Shown here piece after piece: positions 1 through 9,262 of a stretch of 64,000 bases of DNA. Made by a program: the position numbers and the translations under genes. The notes below the pieces were generated by a model. The model worked only from the letters and a program-made list of their open reading frames with translations. It was not told where the DNA came from and searched no databases. The DNA comes from Sphingomonas sp. CFBP 13720 (lineage in GTDB: Bacteria; Pseudomonadota; Alphaproteobacteria; Sphingomonadales; Sphingomonadaceae), in assembly GCF_014842075.1 (NCBI RefSeq), contig NZ_JACYVA010000002.1:62001-126000 (forward strand), in the 5' to 3' direction. Position 1 is the first letter of the stretch; each line of letters opens with the position of its first letter.

Positions 1-1719
1 CCAGTCGCGATATTCGGCGAACTGTCCGCGATCGGGCATCCATAACTGCGTCCGCATCGCCTGTCCGATCGCTTCCGCCTCGCGCGCATAGGGTGCCGGA
101 TCGCGACCGATCGCACGGGCGATGCGCGCCGCCTGCTGATTGTGGAACAGGTTGTAGGCGGAGGCATAGGCCGTTCCCCCGCCGCTATACTGGATATCGT
201 CGCTCGCCCATATCTGGGCATAGGCTTCGTACAGCGGCAGGCCGCGTGGCCCGAACGGACGGCGGAACAGCCGCTTTTCCCACGCCAGATGCCGTTCGAT
301 CGCCGGCCAAGCCTCGCGCGCGAACACCATGTCGCCGGTCCATGCCAGATGGCGGAACAGCGCGTCGACGAACACCGCGTTCATGTCGTAATGCGCGTTC
401 GCCAGGTCACCGTTCGAATGCAGCGCCGCCTCGCTGCGTGCCAGATTGCTGTCGGCATCGGCGGGCGGAATGGTCGCGGGCACCGGGTCGACGTTCTGGC
501 GTGGCAGCCACGCGCGGAAATTGGCACGCGCGCGGTCGTGCCAGCCCAGCGCGTCGAGCGCATAGGGACCGCGCCACCCCACCAGCTTGGTCCGCCATGC
601 GACCGCGCCATGCATGATCGCCGACTGCGGCCCGTCCCATACCGCGTCCGCCGCGACGTTCAGCGCGCCGACGCTGGCGTCCAGCCATGGATCGGGCGTG
701 GCGATCCGCACCCGTCCCCGCAACGTCGCGAAGTGCGCCCGCGCCGCATCGAACGCGGCCGGCACCGCATCGCGCGCGATCGGCGCGGCCAGTGGCGGCA
801 ATGGCGGCGGCGCGCGCCGGTCGGCACTGACCGCCGCATAGGTCGCAAGATCAGTATTCGCCGACGCGGCATAGGCGGTCCGCTGCAACAACAGATACGC
901 GTCGCCCTCCGCCAGTCGCAACGTCCCGGTGACGACCGGGCGGACCGGTGCGGGCGACGTCGCCCCGGCGGCGAACAGCCGTGCGGGCGCGTCCCATGCG
1001 TCGCCGTTGCCGACCGCATCGGCCGCACCGTTCAGCAGCGTGCCGGTGATCGTTCCGGGCTTCCCGGCCAACGTGAACCCGCCGCCCGCCGTCCTCGTGG
1101 CGACATTGCCCTGCGCGAATGCGGGGCGAAAGCCGAACCATTCGGCGATGGGCACGGCTTCGGTGCCGATGTCGCCGTCGCGTTTGCCGCGCTGGCCGCT
1201 GACCCCGCCGAACGCCCATGCCAGCGTCGTACCGGTCGCCGCACCGCTGGCCCGCGCACGCACCGCCAGTCCTTCTGTGGCCGCCAGTGCGACGACGATC
1301 AGCTCGATCGCGCCGTTGCCCAGTCGCGGGTCCTCGATCCGGTATTCGAGTTCGCCGGGGCGATAGCGCGTCACGATCGACCGCGCATCGTGCAGCCACC
1401 AGCGCGTGCCGTCGGTGCCGGTGACGGCAAAGCGCAGGTTCCCGCCGCGTCCGGGCAGGTACAGTATGAATTCCGGCCGGTCGCCACCATCGACGCGGAA
1501 CGCGGTGTTCCCGCCATAGAGCGGCCGATTATAGCGTTCGGTGCCGTTCTCGATCACGAAGGCGTCGCCATCGGGGCGATAGCGTACCGGCTGTTCCAGC
1601 CGCCCTTCGATATTGGGCTGCACGCCCCCCGTCGCGACCAGCGCCTGTGCCGGTGCGACGTGCGGCATCGTCAGCGCCAGCACCGCCCCCGCGGTCGCGC
1701 ATGCGCCAAGGTACTTCAT
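1..1719 (-). CDS. DUF4450-family secreted carbohydrate-active protein, C-terminus beyond window
   Basis: The frame stays open from the ATG at 1719 to the left edge, 573 codons without a stop, so the C-terminus lies outside. The first 26 residues form a clear signal peptide ending APAQA, so the protein is exported. Around residues 60-95 it has the motif LYLPGRGGNLR and a neighbouring YGGNTAFRVDGGDRP stretch, which I recognise from DUF4450 proteins. The second half is rich in aromatic residues and looks like an alpha/alpha-toroid of the glycoside-hydrolase or debranching type (for example NAHYDMNAVF and YAQIWASDDIQYSGGG). It diverges from the alpha/beta hydrolase at 1889, so the 170-bp spacer must hold both promoters. 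A role in glycan breakdown is inferred; the exact substrate is unknown. Confidence 0.75.
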   Translation of the reverse strand, partial: MKYLGACATAGAVLALTMPHVAPAQALVATGGVQPNIEGRLEQPVRYRPDGDAFVIENGTERYNRPLYGGNTAFRVDGGDRPEFILYLPGRGGNLRFAVTGTDGTRWWLHDARSIVTRYRPGELEYRIEDPRLGNGAIELIVVALAATEGLAVRARASGAATGTTLAWAFGGVSGQRGKRDGDIGTEAVPIAEWFGFRPAFAQGNVATRTAGGGFTLAGKPGTITGTLLNGAADAVGNGDAWDAPARLFAAGATSPAPVRPVVTGTLRLAEGDAYLLLQRTAYAASANTDLATYAAVSADRRAPPPLPPLAAPIARDAVPAAFDAARAHFATLRGRVRIATPDPWLDASVGALNVAADAVWDGPQSAIMHGAVAWRTKLVGWRGPYALDALGWHDRARANFRAWLPRQNVDPVPATIPPADADSNLARSEAALHSNGDLANAHYDMNAVFVDALFRHLAWTGDMVFAREAWPAIERHLAWEKRLFRRPFGPRGLPLYEAYAQIWASDDIQYSGGGTAYASAYNLFHNQQAARIARAIGRDPAPYAREAEAIGQAMRTQLWMPDRGQFAEYRDW

Positions 1720-1888
1720 GACAGCCTCCCAGTCGCGATGGCGGGCATTGCCCTGTCCATCGCCGTCGTCCCCATTCCCCGGCGGCGTATTCTTCTTTTA
1801 TCGTCGTAGCCTACGGACATGCGGCAAGGGTGACAAGCCATCCCCCTGCCCGGTAGTGCGGGGTCGATACGCTTTCAGGGGAACGACG

Positions 1889-2731
1889 ATGCTCGATTCA
1901 GACGAACGATGGTCGCTGTGGGACGACGCACCGGTCGACGGCGCATTCGACCTCGCCGATCCTACCGCCGCGTCCGGGGCGGCGGTCGTCAGCGCGGTCC
2001 GCCACGCCTGCATGCTCGGCTATGCCCCGGCGCGAGCCAATGGCCGCGCGATGCTGGTGCTGGCGGGCGGCGGCTATACGCAGTTGATGGCAGGGCGCGA
2101 GGGCGTGGCGGTGGCGCGGTGGCTGACCGGGCTGGGCTATCACGCGTTCGTCCTGATCCATCGCTTTCCCGATGCGGACCATGGCCCGTCGGCATCGCTG
2201 GACGATGCGATGGAAGCGATGCGGGCGATCCGCGCCAAGGGGCTAGCACCGCGCGGTCTGGGCGTCGTCGGCCTGTCGTCGGGCGGGCATCTCGCGGCCT
2301 GCCTCGCGGCGGCCTATCCCTCTGGCTGGACCGCGCCGGCATCGCGCTTTCCACGGGAATCGACACGGCCCGATGTCCTGGTGGTGGGCTATGGCCCGAT
2401 CTCGACCAATGCGGCGGGGCGGACGATCGTCGCCGACAAACCGCCGCTGCCACCGGTCGAGAAACAGGCGATGTACGACGCGCTGCAACCCGACGCGATG
2501 CTCCTGCCCGCGCCGCCGCCCATGTTCATCGTCTATTCGGGTAACGACCCCGTCGTCCCCGTCGAAAACGCCCGCCGCCTGTCCGACGCCGCAACGCGCG
2601 CAGGCAGCTCCCCCGAACTCCACATCTTCGCCGACGCCCCCCACGGCTTCGCGCTGGACACGGCGGACGGCCCGGTGACGCTATGGCCGCAACTGTGCGA
2701 GGCGTGGTTGAAGCAGGTCGGGTTCGACTGA
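1889..2731 (+). CDS. alpha/beta hydrolase (acetyl-xylan esterase-like)
   Basis: A 280-aa alpha/beta hydrolase. The nucleophile elbow is GLSSGGH near residue 130. An acid residue follows in SGNDPVVPVENA, and the histidine lies in DAPHGFAL near the C-terminus, so a full Ser-Asp-His triad can be proposed. An oxyanion-hole-type stretch VLAGGGYTQ comes early, replacing the usual HGGG. The frame is open further upstream, but ATG 1889 is chosen because it follows a GGGG-containing ribosome binding site and starts at the first residues that look like protein. No signal peptide is visible, so the enzyme is probably cytoplasmic. It could deacetylate sugar oligomers, which would fit the divergent DUF4450 gene, but the substrate is not shown by the sequence. 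Confidence 0.8.
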   Translation: MLDSDERWSLWDDAPVDGAFDLADPTAASGAAVVSAVRHACMLGYAPARANGRAMLVLAGGGYTQLMAGREGVAVARWLTGLGYHAFVLIHRFPDADHGPSASLDDAMEAMRAIRAKGLAPRGLGVVGLSSGGHLAACLAAAYPSGWTAPASRFPRESTRPDVLVVGYGPISTNAAGRTIVADKPPLPPVEKQAMYDALQPDAMLLPAPPPMFIVYSGNDPVVPVENARRLSDAATRAGSSPELHIFADAPHGFALDTADGPVTLWPQLCEAWLKQVGFD

Positions 2732-2770
2732 ACGATCCGGCCCGGTTGGCGATGTGGGGGTGGTCGCTGG

Positions 2771-2841
2771 ATGCCCCGTGAGGATTCGAACCTCAATTAA
2801 CGGAGTCAGAGTCCGTAGTCTTACCTTTAGACGACAGGGCA
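2771..2841 (-). tRNA. tRNA-Gln (anticodon CTG)
   Basis: Read on the minus strand, the sequence folds as a cloverleaf. It has a 7-bp acceptor stem (TGCCCTG with CGGGGCA, one G-T pair), a short D arm, an anticodon stem ACGGA/TCCGT around loop CTCTGAC, and a T arm GAGGTTCGAATCCTC. The anticodon is CTG, which reads the glutamine codon CAG. The discriminator is T at 2771 and the CCA end is encoded at 2770-2768. The gene stands alone between an esterase and the ppx gene, downstream of neither operon. Confidence 0.93.
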
Positions 2842-3006
2842 GCACCGCAGCGAGGGCGTGCCGATAGGCGGGCTGCGATGGCGTGTCAACGCTATTTCGT
2901 TCGGTCCGTCGCACCGCCTTGTCGTTCGCGGGGCGTTCCGCTAGGTTCGATGCCAGACACCGAGCGGCGTTCGGCCGTGACGGATAGAACATAAGCGAGT
3001 GACGGC

Positions 3007-4047
3007 ATGGGGGATGTTTCCGCCCGGTTGCCGCACCGGGGCGCGCGTGTTGCGCCCCGCCCGGCATCCTCATCGCCAGCGCGGCCGCGCTGGCCCGGCG
3101 CGCGTCATTTCGCCGCGCTGGACCTCGGCACCAACAACTGCCGGCTGCTGATCGCCCGGCCGCAGGGCGACGGATTCGCCGTGGTCGATGCCTTTTCGCG
3201 CATCGTCCGGCTGGGCGAAGGGCTGGCCGCGACCGGCCGGCTGTCCGACGTGGCGATGGACCGCACCGTCGCCGCGCTGAAGATCTGCGCCGAAAAGCTC
3301 AAACGGCGCGACGTCACGCTTGCACGGTCGGTCGCGACCGAGGCGTGCCGGCGGGCGACCAACGGCGCGGCCTTCGTCGACCGGGTGCTGGCCGAAACCG
3401 GCATCCATCTGGACATCATCACGGCGGAGGAAGAAGCGCGGCTGGCCGTGCTCGGCTGTCACGCGCTGCTCGAACCCGGCACCGGGCCGGCGCTGGTGTT
3501 CGACATCGGCGGCGGGTCGACCGAACTGGTGCTGCTCGACGCGACGACGCCGGTGCCGCGCGTGCTCGACTGGCACTCCGCGCCATGGGGCGTGGTTTCG
3601 CTGACCGAAAGCGTCGGCGGGGGCAAGGCCGCGCCGATGGCGTCGGGCGCGTACGAACGGATGCGAGAATGCGTCGCGCGCAGCTTCGCGCCGTTCGCCG
3701 CCCGGCTGGACCCCGCCAACGGACCGCTGCGCCTGTTGGGGACCAGCGGCACGGTGACGACGCTGGCCAGCGTGCATCTGGGCCTGCCCGCCTATGACCG
3801 GTCGCAGGTCGACGGGCTGATCGTGCCGTCGGCGGCGATGCTGGCGGTCAGTCGGCAGCTTGCGGGCATGAGCCTCGCCGAACGCGGAACGGTGCCGTGC
3901 ATCGGCAACGAACGCGCCGATCTGGTCGTGGCGGGATGCGCGATCCTCGAATCGATTCTGGCGTTGTGGCCCGCCGAACGGCTAGGGATCGCCGACCGTG
4001 GGATTCGCGAAGGAATCCTGCGCCGATTGATGGCAGGAACCAGATGA
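3007..4047 (+). CDS. Ppx/GppA family exopolyphosphatase / pppGpp phosphohydrolase
   Basis: This 346-aa protein carries the two sugar-kinase/actin-type phosphate loops of the Ppx/GppA family: ALDLGTNNCRLL near residue 38 and FDIGGGSTELVLLD near residue 165, with the catalytic TAEEEA stretch between them. Length fits the short form that lacks the C-terminal HD domain. The first 30 residues are basic and proline-rich, so the real start may be a little downstream. The stop overlaps the start of rlmE (ATGA), indicating translational coupling. Known family role: release of phosphate from polyphosphate or pppGpp in the cytoplasm; which substrate is used cannot be told from sequence. Confidence 0.88.
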   Translation: MGDVSARLPHRGARVAPRPASSSPARPRWPGARHFAALDLGTNNCRLLIARPQGDGFAVVDAFSRIVRLGEGLAATGRLSDVAMDRTVAALKICAEKLKRRDVTLARSVATEACRRATNGAAFVDRVLAETGIHLDIITAEEEARLAVLGCHALLEPGTGPALVFDIGGGSTELVLLDATTPVPRVLDWHSAPWGVVSLTESVGGGKAAPMASGAYERMRECVARSFAPFAARLDPANGPLRLLGTSGTVTTLASVHLGLPAYDRSQVDGLIVPSAAMLAVSRQLAGMSLAERGTVPCIGNERADLVVAGCAILESILALWPAERLGIADRGIREGILRRLMAGTR

Positions 4048-4748
4048 CCCGCGGACTCCCCCCCGGCCGGCAACGCGTACGCACCGCGCGGTCGCGCTCC
4101 GCCCAGTCGACCCGCTGGCTCGAACGCCAGTTGAACGACCCTTATGTGAAGAAGGCACGGGCGGAAGGCTATCGCAGCCGCGCCGCGTACAAGCTGATCG
4201 AGCTGGACGAACGCTTCAAGCTGCTGCGCGGCGTGAAGCGCGTCGTCGATCTGGGCATCGCGCCCGGCGGCTGGACACAGGTGGTGCGCAAGGTCGTGCC
4301 GGGCGCCGCGATCGTCGGCATCGACCTGTTGCCGGTCGATCCGATCGACGGCGTCACCATCCTGCAAATGGATTTCCTGTCGGACGCCGCGCCCGAACGG
4401 CTGCGTGAGGAAATGGGCGGCGAAGCCGATCTGGTGCTGTCCGACATGGCGGCGAACACCGTCGGGCATCCGCAGACCGATCACCTGCGCACGATGGCGC
4501 TGGTCGAGGCGGCGGTGATGTTCGCGTGCGAGATATTGCGACCCGGCGGCGATTTCGTCGCGAAGGTGCTGGCGGGCGGCGCGGACAATGATCTGGTCGT
4601 CCAGCTCAAGCGCAATTTCCAGACGGTGAAGCATGCGAAGCCGCCCGCGAGCCGCAAGGATTCGTCCGAATGGTACGTGATCGCCACCGGGTTCAAGGGG
4701 CGGCGGGAGCCTGTGACGGTCGCCGACGCGCCGGTCGACGCGGACTGA
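4044..4748 (+). CDS. rlmE: 23S rRNA 2'-O-ribose methyltransferase (U2552)
   Basis: The 234-aa product matches the RlmE/FtsJ (RrmJ) family along its whole length. The catalytic tetrad is K50 (AAYKLIELDERF), D134 (LVLSDMAAN), K174 (DFVAKVLAGG) and E209 (KDSSEWYVIA). The SAM-binding motif is VVDLGIAPGGWTQV near residue 67. The enzyme methylates U2552 in the A loop of 23S rRNA during late 50S assembly, using SAM. The start at 4044 overlaps the ppx stop by 4 bp; the open frame further upstream is only the shadow of ppx. The basic N-terminal extension of about 40 residues is typical of alphaproteobacterial members. Confidence 0.95.
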   Translation: MTRGLPPGRQRVRTARSRSAQSTRWLERQLNDPYVKKARAEGYRSRAAYKLIELDERFKLLRGVKRVVDLGIAPGGWTQVVRKVVPGAAIVGIDLLPVDPIDGVTILQMDFLSDAAPERLREEMGGEADLVLSDMAANTVGHPQTDHLRTMALVEAAVMFACEILRPGGDFVAKVLAGGADNDLVVQLKRNFQTVKHAKPPASRKDSSEWYVIATGFKGRREPVTVADAPVDAD

Positions 4749-4767
4749 CCATGCGGGGCGAACCGGG

Positions 4768-6069
4768 TCAGGCGGGCTGTACGTCCGCCGACCCTGCCCC
4801 CGCCCCTGCCGCATCGGCCAACAGGCCCGACCGTTTGGCGACGATCCACGGCACCAGCGTCTGCCCCGCGACGTTCACGGCGGTACGCCCCATGTCGAGG
4901 ATCGGATCGATCGCCAGCAACAGCCCGACCCCCTCCAGCGGCAGCTTGAGCGTGGACAGCGTCAGCGTCAGCATCACGGTCGCACCGGTCAGCCCCGCCG
5001 TCGCCGCCGATCCCAGCACCGATACCAGCGCGATCAGCACGTAATCCCCCGCGTGCAGCGGAACGCCGAAGAATTGCGCGACGAAGATCGCCGCGATGGC
5101 CGGATAGATCGCGGCGCACCCGTCCATCTTGGTCGTCGCGCCCAACGGCACGGCGAACGCGGCATAGGCGCGCGGCACGCCGAACGCGCGTTCGGTCACT
5201 TCCTGCGTCACCGGCAACGTCCCGATCGACGATCGCGATACGAAGCCGAGCTGGATCGCGGGCCACGCCCCGGCAAAGAATCGGCGCGGCGACAGGCCGT
5301 TGGCGATCAGCAGCACGGGATACACGACGAACAGGACCAGCCCCAACCCGGCATAGACCGCGCCGCTGAACGCGCCCAGCGCCGACAGCGTGTGCCAGCC
5401 ATAGCGGAACACCGCATCGCCGATCAGCCCGGCGGTGCCTATCGGGGTCAGCGCGATGACCCAGCGAAGCAATTGCCGAAATACGCGCAATGCCGATTCG
5501 TTGAACGACAGGAATGCCGTTCCCGCATCGCCGATCCGCACCGCCGCCGCGCCGACCGCGATCGCGACGACGATCAGTTGAAGCACGTTGAACGACAGCG
5601 CGGTCTTCACCACCCCGCCCTCGACACTGTTCGACGCGGTGATGCCGAGGAAGTTCGCAGGTACGATCCCGGTCAGGAAATCGAGCCACGACCCGCTGGT
5701 CGCGGGCGCCTTCGCCGCGTCGATCGATACGCCGGCGTTCAGCCCCGGCTGGATCGTCAGCCCCAGCACGATGCCGATCGATACCGCGATCCCGGCGGTG
5801 ATCGCGAACCACGTCAGCGTCCGCACCACCAGCCGCGTCGCATCCTGCAACTCGCGCAGCGACGCGACGGAGGCGACGATCGCGGTGAACACCAGCGGCG
5901 GGACCAACGCCTTCAGCAACTGCACGAACACCTGCCCGACCGTACGCAGCGCCTGTCCCAGCGCCGCGCCGTCGACCGGTCCCAGCGACTGGGCGACGAA
6001 CCCGAGCGCAAGGCCGGCGAGCATGCCCGCCAGCACCTGCACCCCGAAACCGGGCAGCCGCAGGCTCAC
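4768..6069 (-). CDS. dicarboxylate/amino acid:cation symporter (DAACS family)
   Basis: A 433-aa multi-spanning membrane protein of the GltP/DctA (DAACS) family. N-terminal helices (GMLAGLALGFVAQSLG) are followed by the family signature region with SSIGTLPVT, which is the serine-rich re-entrant loop, then PLGATTKMDGCA, and a late TGLTGATVM helix. It imports C4-dicarboxylates or acidic amino acids with Na+ or H+. Its ATG overlaps the stop of the TonB receptor upstream (ATGA), so the two are probably co-translated. That pairing suggests outer- and inner-membrane steps for one substrate, which is an inference. Confidence 0.9.
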   Translation of the reverse strand: MSLRLPGFGVQVLAGMLAGLALGFVAQSLGPVDGAALGQALRTVGQVFVQLLKALVPPLVFTAIVASVASLRELQDATRLVVRTLTWFAITAGIAVSIGIVLGLTIQPGLNAGVSIDAAKAPATSGSWLDFLTGIVPANFLGITASNSVEGGVVKTALSFNVLQLIVVAIAVGAAAVRIGDAGTAFLSFNESALRVFRQLLRWVIALTPIGTAGLIGDAVFRYGWHTLSALGAFSGAVYAGLGLVLFVVYPVLLIANGLSPRRFFAGAWPAIQLGFVSRSSIGTLPVTQEVTERAFGVPRAYAAFAVPLGATTKMDGCAAIYPAIAAIFVAQFFGVPLHAGDYVLIALVSVLGSAATAGLTGATVMLTLTLSTLKLPLEGVGLLLAIDPILDMGRTAVNVAGQTLVPWIVAKRSGLLADAAGAGAGSADVQPA

Positions 6070-8483
6070 CAGCTCAGGCCCGCACGAGCATAGAGATAGC
6101 GGCCGTTGAACCCGAACGGCGAATAATAGGGGAAGCCGAGGACACCGGTCGAATTGTTCGCGGGCGTGATCGCGTCGGGATAGACGTCGAACAGGTTGCT
6201 CGCCCCGATCGCGAAGCGCGGGCCGCGCGACGGTTCGTAGCGCAGTTCGAGGTCGGTGATCGCACGCCGCCCCGAAAACACGTCGGCGGCGGGCGTCGTC
6301 CCCGGCTGGTTGACGTTCCCGTAATAGGTGACGCGGGCCAGCGCGCCCAGATCGCCCAGCGACCAGTCGACCGTGCCCGTCACCTTCTCACCCGGCGTCC
6401 CGTCCTCGATCGACAGGATGCGGCTGCGCGCGAACAGCGTCGGCGCGGGGTTCAGCACCGACGTGCTGGTCGGCACGCGCGTGACGTCGATATCGTTGAC
6501 GTTGCCCGCCAACGTCAGGTCGAACACGCCCGCCGCCGGGGTACGCAACCGGTAATGCGCGACCACGTCGATCCCTTGGCTGGTGGTGGCCAGTCCGTTG
6601 ATGAAGAACCGCGCCGCCGCGACATTGAGCGGATCGAGGATACCCGCCACCTGCGGGCTGAACGTCCGCGAAAGATTCTCGGACAGGCCCAGTTGGTCGC
6701 GCACGCGGATATGATAGCCGTCGATCGTCAGGTCGAACCCGCCCGCGCGGATGACCGTGCCGACGGAGAAGTTGGTCGATTTTTCCGCATCCAGCGGCAG
6801 CCCGCCCAGCGCGCGCGCCACCGGGTCGCTCGACGGGAAGGTGCCGGTCAGGATCGGCACGCCGTTCTGCACCACCGATGCGACCGACGTGAAATATTGC
6901 TGCTGAAGCGCCGGCGCACGGAAGCCGGTCGATGCCGCTCCGCGCAACGCCAGCCATGGTGCGACCTCGTACCGGGCCGACAGCTTGCCGGTCGCGGTCG
7001 ATCCGAAATCCGAATAATCCTCCGCGCGGCCGGCCACGCCGATCAGGAACGCATCGGTCACCTGCGCCTCGACATCGACATAGGCGCTGACGTTGCGGCG
7101 GCTGCGATCGACCTCGTTGCGCGGTGCGAAGCCGCCGAACCCCTGCGCACCCGGTACCGCTCCGGGGTTCACGCCGGTCGCGGGATAGTCGTACGACGCG
7201 CGCTCACCCGCTTCGATCCGATAGCCTTCGCGCCGTCCTTCCAGACCGAATGCGACGTTGACCCCCGCCAGCAGGTCGAACTTGCGCGCGACGTCCAGAC
7301 CGACGACGAACTGGTCGTACGTCACGCGGCCATCGTCGAACTCGGTCGGCGACGCCGCGCCATAGCTGTAATTCGCCGAATCGAGCGTCGCGAAACGGAT
7401 GCGGTTGCGGCCATAGCTGAGGTTCAGGTCGACGTTCCATTCGCCCAGATCGCCGCGCAGGCCGAGCGCCGACTTGATATCCTGCGACTTGGTATTGATG
7501 ATCGGCACGAACCCGTTCGGATACAGCGTGCCGACGCCGCCCGCCGCCGCGGCGGTGGCAAGGCGCGGAAACGCCGCGCTGCGGCTATCGCGTTCCTGAT
7601 ACCCGCCCCAGCCATAGAGCGACCAGCCATCGGCGACGGGGATCGCGGCGTTGACCCATCCGCTGCCCTGTTCGACTTCCGGGTCGCCATAGCGGCCGGT
7701 CACGCGCGCCGGGGTGACGCGCGTGTCGAAATCGGCGCGGTTGGTCGGCTCACGCTTCACATATTCGCCCGAGACCGTCAGGAACCCCTCGCTGCCCAGC
7801 GCGATGCCCTGCCACCCCGATACGGTGACGGTCGGCTCACCGGTCACCGACCGGCTGCCGCGCGCGGTGTCGATATCGGTGTGGTAAAAGCCATAGGTCG
7901 TGCTGACGCCGCCGCCCGACCGCGCCTCGCGCAACCGCAGGTTGACCACGCCCGCAATCGCGTCCGACCCATATTGCGCCGACGCGCCGTCGCGCAGCAC
8001 CTCGACCCGCTCCAGTGCGACGACCGGCACGGTGTTCAGATCGAACGACGCCGATCCGCGCCCGACCGTCCCGTTGACGTTCAGCAGCGCCGACGAATTG
8101 CCGCGCACGCCGTTGATCAGCACCAGCGTCTGATCGGGCGACAGGCCGCGCAGCGTGGCGGGGCGCACCGCATCGGTGCCGTCATTGGCCGAAGGGCGCG
8201 GGAAGTCGATCGACGGCGCGACCGCCGCCAGCGACGCGCCCAGTTCGGTCGTCCCCTGCCGCTGCAACGACTGGTTCGACAGCACGTCGACCGGCGATGC
8301 GGATTCCAGCCGCGACCGGCCCTGCGTCCGTGTGCCGGTGACGACGATCTCGTCGCCTTCTTCTTCCGCGGCGGGGGCTGCATCCTGTGGCGCGGCGGGC
8401 GGCGTACCTTGCGCATACGCTGCCTGCACGCCGATCAGGGCGAACAACGATACGCCAAGGGCAAGGAACGGACGTGATGGCAT
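6066..8483 (-). CDS. TonB-dependent outer-membrane receptor
   Basis: An 805-aa receptor with a signal peptide ending AAYAQ. A TonB-box-like stretch EIVVTGTRT lies near residue 46. The plug domain spans about residues 60-200 (VLINGVRGNSS, VEVLRDGASAQYGSDAIAGVVNL), and a 22-strand-type barrel ends in the aromatic residue W as expected for BamA recognition. It would import a ligand across the outer membrane using TonB-ExbBD energy. The coupled symporter downstream suggests an organic acid or amino-acid-like ligand, but no ligand can be read from sequence. The 178-bp spacer to pal carries its promoter; I could not identify confident -35/-10 boxes. Confidence 0.92.
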   Translation of the reverse strand: MPSRPFLALGVSLFALIGVQAAYAQGTPPAAPQDAAPAAEEEGDEIVVTGTRTQGRSRLESASPVDVLSNQSLQRQGTTELGASLAAVAPSIDFPRPSANDGTDAVRPATLRGLSPDQTLVLINGVRGNSSALLNVNGTVGRGSASFDLNTVPVVALERVEVLRDGASAQYGSDAIAGVVNLRLREARSGGGVSTTYGFYHTDIDTARGSRSVTGEPTVTVSGWQGIALGSEGFLTVSGEYVKREPTNRADFDTRVTPARVTGRYGDPEVEQGSGWVNAAIPVADGWSLYGWGGYQERDSRSAAFPRLATAAAAGGVGTLYPNGFVPIINTKSQDIKSALGLRGDLGEWNVDLNLSYGRNRIRFATLDSANYSYGAASPTEFDDGRVTYDQFVVGLDVARKFDLLAGVNVAFGLEGRREGYRIEAGERASYDYPATGVNPGAVPGAQGFGGFAPRNEVDRSRRNVSAYVDVEAQVTDAFLIGVAGRAEDYSDFGSTATGKLSARYEVAPWLALRGAASTGFRAPALQQQYFTSVASVVQNGVPILTGTFPSSDPVARALGGLPLDAEKSTNFSVGTVIRAGGFDLTIDGYHIRVRDQLGLSENLSRTFSPQVAGILDPLNVAAARFFINGLATTSQGIDVVAHYRLRTPAAGVFDLTLAGNVNDIDVTRVPTSTSVLNPAPTLFARSRILSIEDGTPGEKVTGTVDWSLGDLGALARVTYYGNVNQPGTTPAADVFSGRRAITDLELRYEPSRGPRFAIGASNLFDVYPDAITPANNSTGVLGFPYYSPFGFNGRYLYARAGLSW

Positions 8484-8661
8484 GGCAAATCCCTGGATCG
8501 GTTCGTACCGCCGGACAGCCGACGGCCTGTATCACCTATCCAGATAGTATGATTTCGCCGCGTTGCAGCGACGCCCCTTGTTGCAGGGGGCCAAGCTTTT
8601 CTTGGGGAACGAACGCGGCGGCGGCGGGACGATCCGCCGCATCGCCGCCGCGCGTCGGCTG

Positions 8662-9192
8662 CTACTGAAGGACGACCGTCACCGCACGGCGGTTCTGCGC
8701 CCACGACCCGTCGTCCGATCCCAGCGCCAGCGGGCGTTCCTTGCCATAGCTGATCGTCGTGATCCGCGTCGACGACACGCCGCGTGCCGCCAAATAGCTG
8801 GCCGCCGCATTGGCCCGACGATCGCCGAGCGCGAGATTGTATTCGCGCGTGCCGCGTTCGTCGCAATGCCCTTCGATCGTCACGCGGACGTTAGGATACC
8901 GCGCCAGCCACTGCGCCTGGCTGTCGAGCACCGCGCGCGCCGACGAATCGATATCATATTGATCGAGGCCGAAATTGATCGTGTCGCTGGCCACCGATTG
9001 CTGGAAATCGGCGCGCGATCCGGGCGTTGCGGCACCCGTGCCCTGTCCCGTACCCGTCCCGGCACCCGCGCCGGCATTGGGGTCGACCGTCTCGCCCGGT
9101 CCGGGCGGCAACACGTCGGGGCGCTTCTTGGCGCAGCCCGCCGTTGCGAGCAGCGCGGCCCCCAGGATCAGCGTCGTTGCGAATTTGGTCAT
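8662..9192 (-). CDS. pal: peptidoglycan-associated lipoprotein Pal
   Basis: A 176-aa lipoprotein. The start at 9192 is set by an AGGAGG box just upstream; a longer in-frame start at 9225 has no such signal. The signal peptide ends in a lipobox with lipidated Cys20 (LATAGC). A Gly/Ala/Thr-rich linker covers about residues 38-60. The C-terminal OmpA-like domain contains GHCDERGTREYN (residues 109-120), the diaminopimelate-binding segment. Pal anchors the outer membrane to peptidoglycan and works with TolB in constriction at division. It is the last gene of the ybgC-tolQRAB-pal operon. Confidence 0.96.
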   Translation of the reverse strand: MTKFATTLILGAALLATAGCAKKRPDVLPPGPGETVDPNAGAGAGTGTGQGTGAATPGSRADFQQSVASDTINFGLDQYDIDSSARAVLDSQAQWLARYPNVRVTIEGHCDERGTREYNLALGDRRANAAASYLAARGVSSTRITTISYGKERPLALGSDDGSWAQNRRAVTVVLQ

Positions 9193-9262
9193 CGGGAATC
9201 CTCCTGAAATTGATGCATCCGCCACAATGCCCCTGTAGCGGGTTCGGCCCCTGTCGCAAAAC

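Noticed and set aside
142..1809. Long plus-strand open frame of 555 codons opposite the DUF4450 gene
   Set aside because: It is Arg-rich without domains and is the mirror frame of a GC-rich minus-strand gene with a signal peptide and family motifs.
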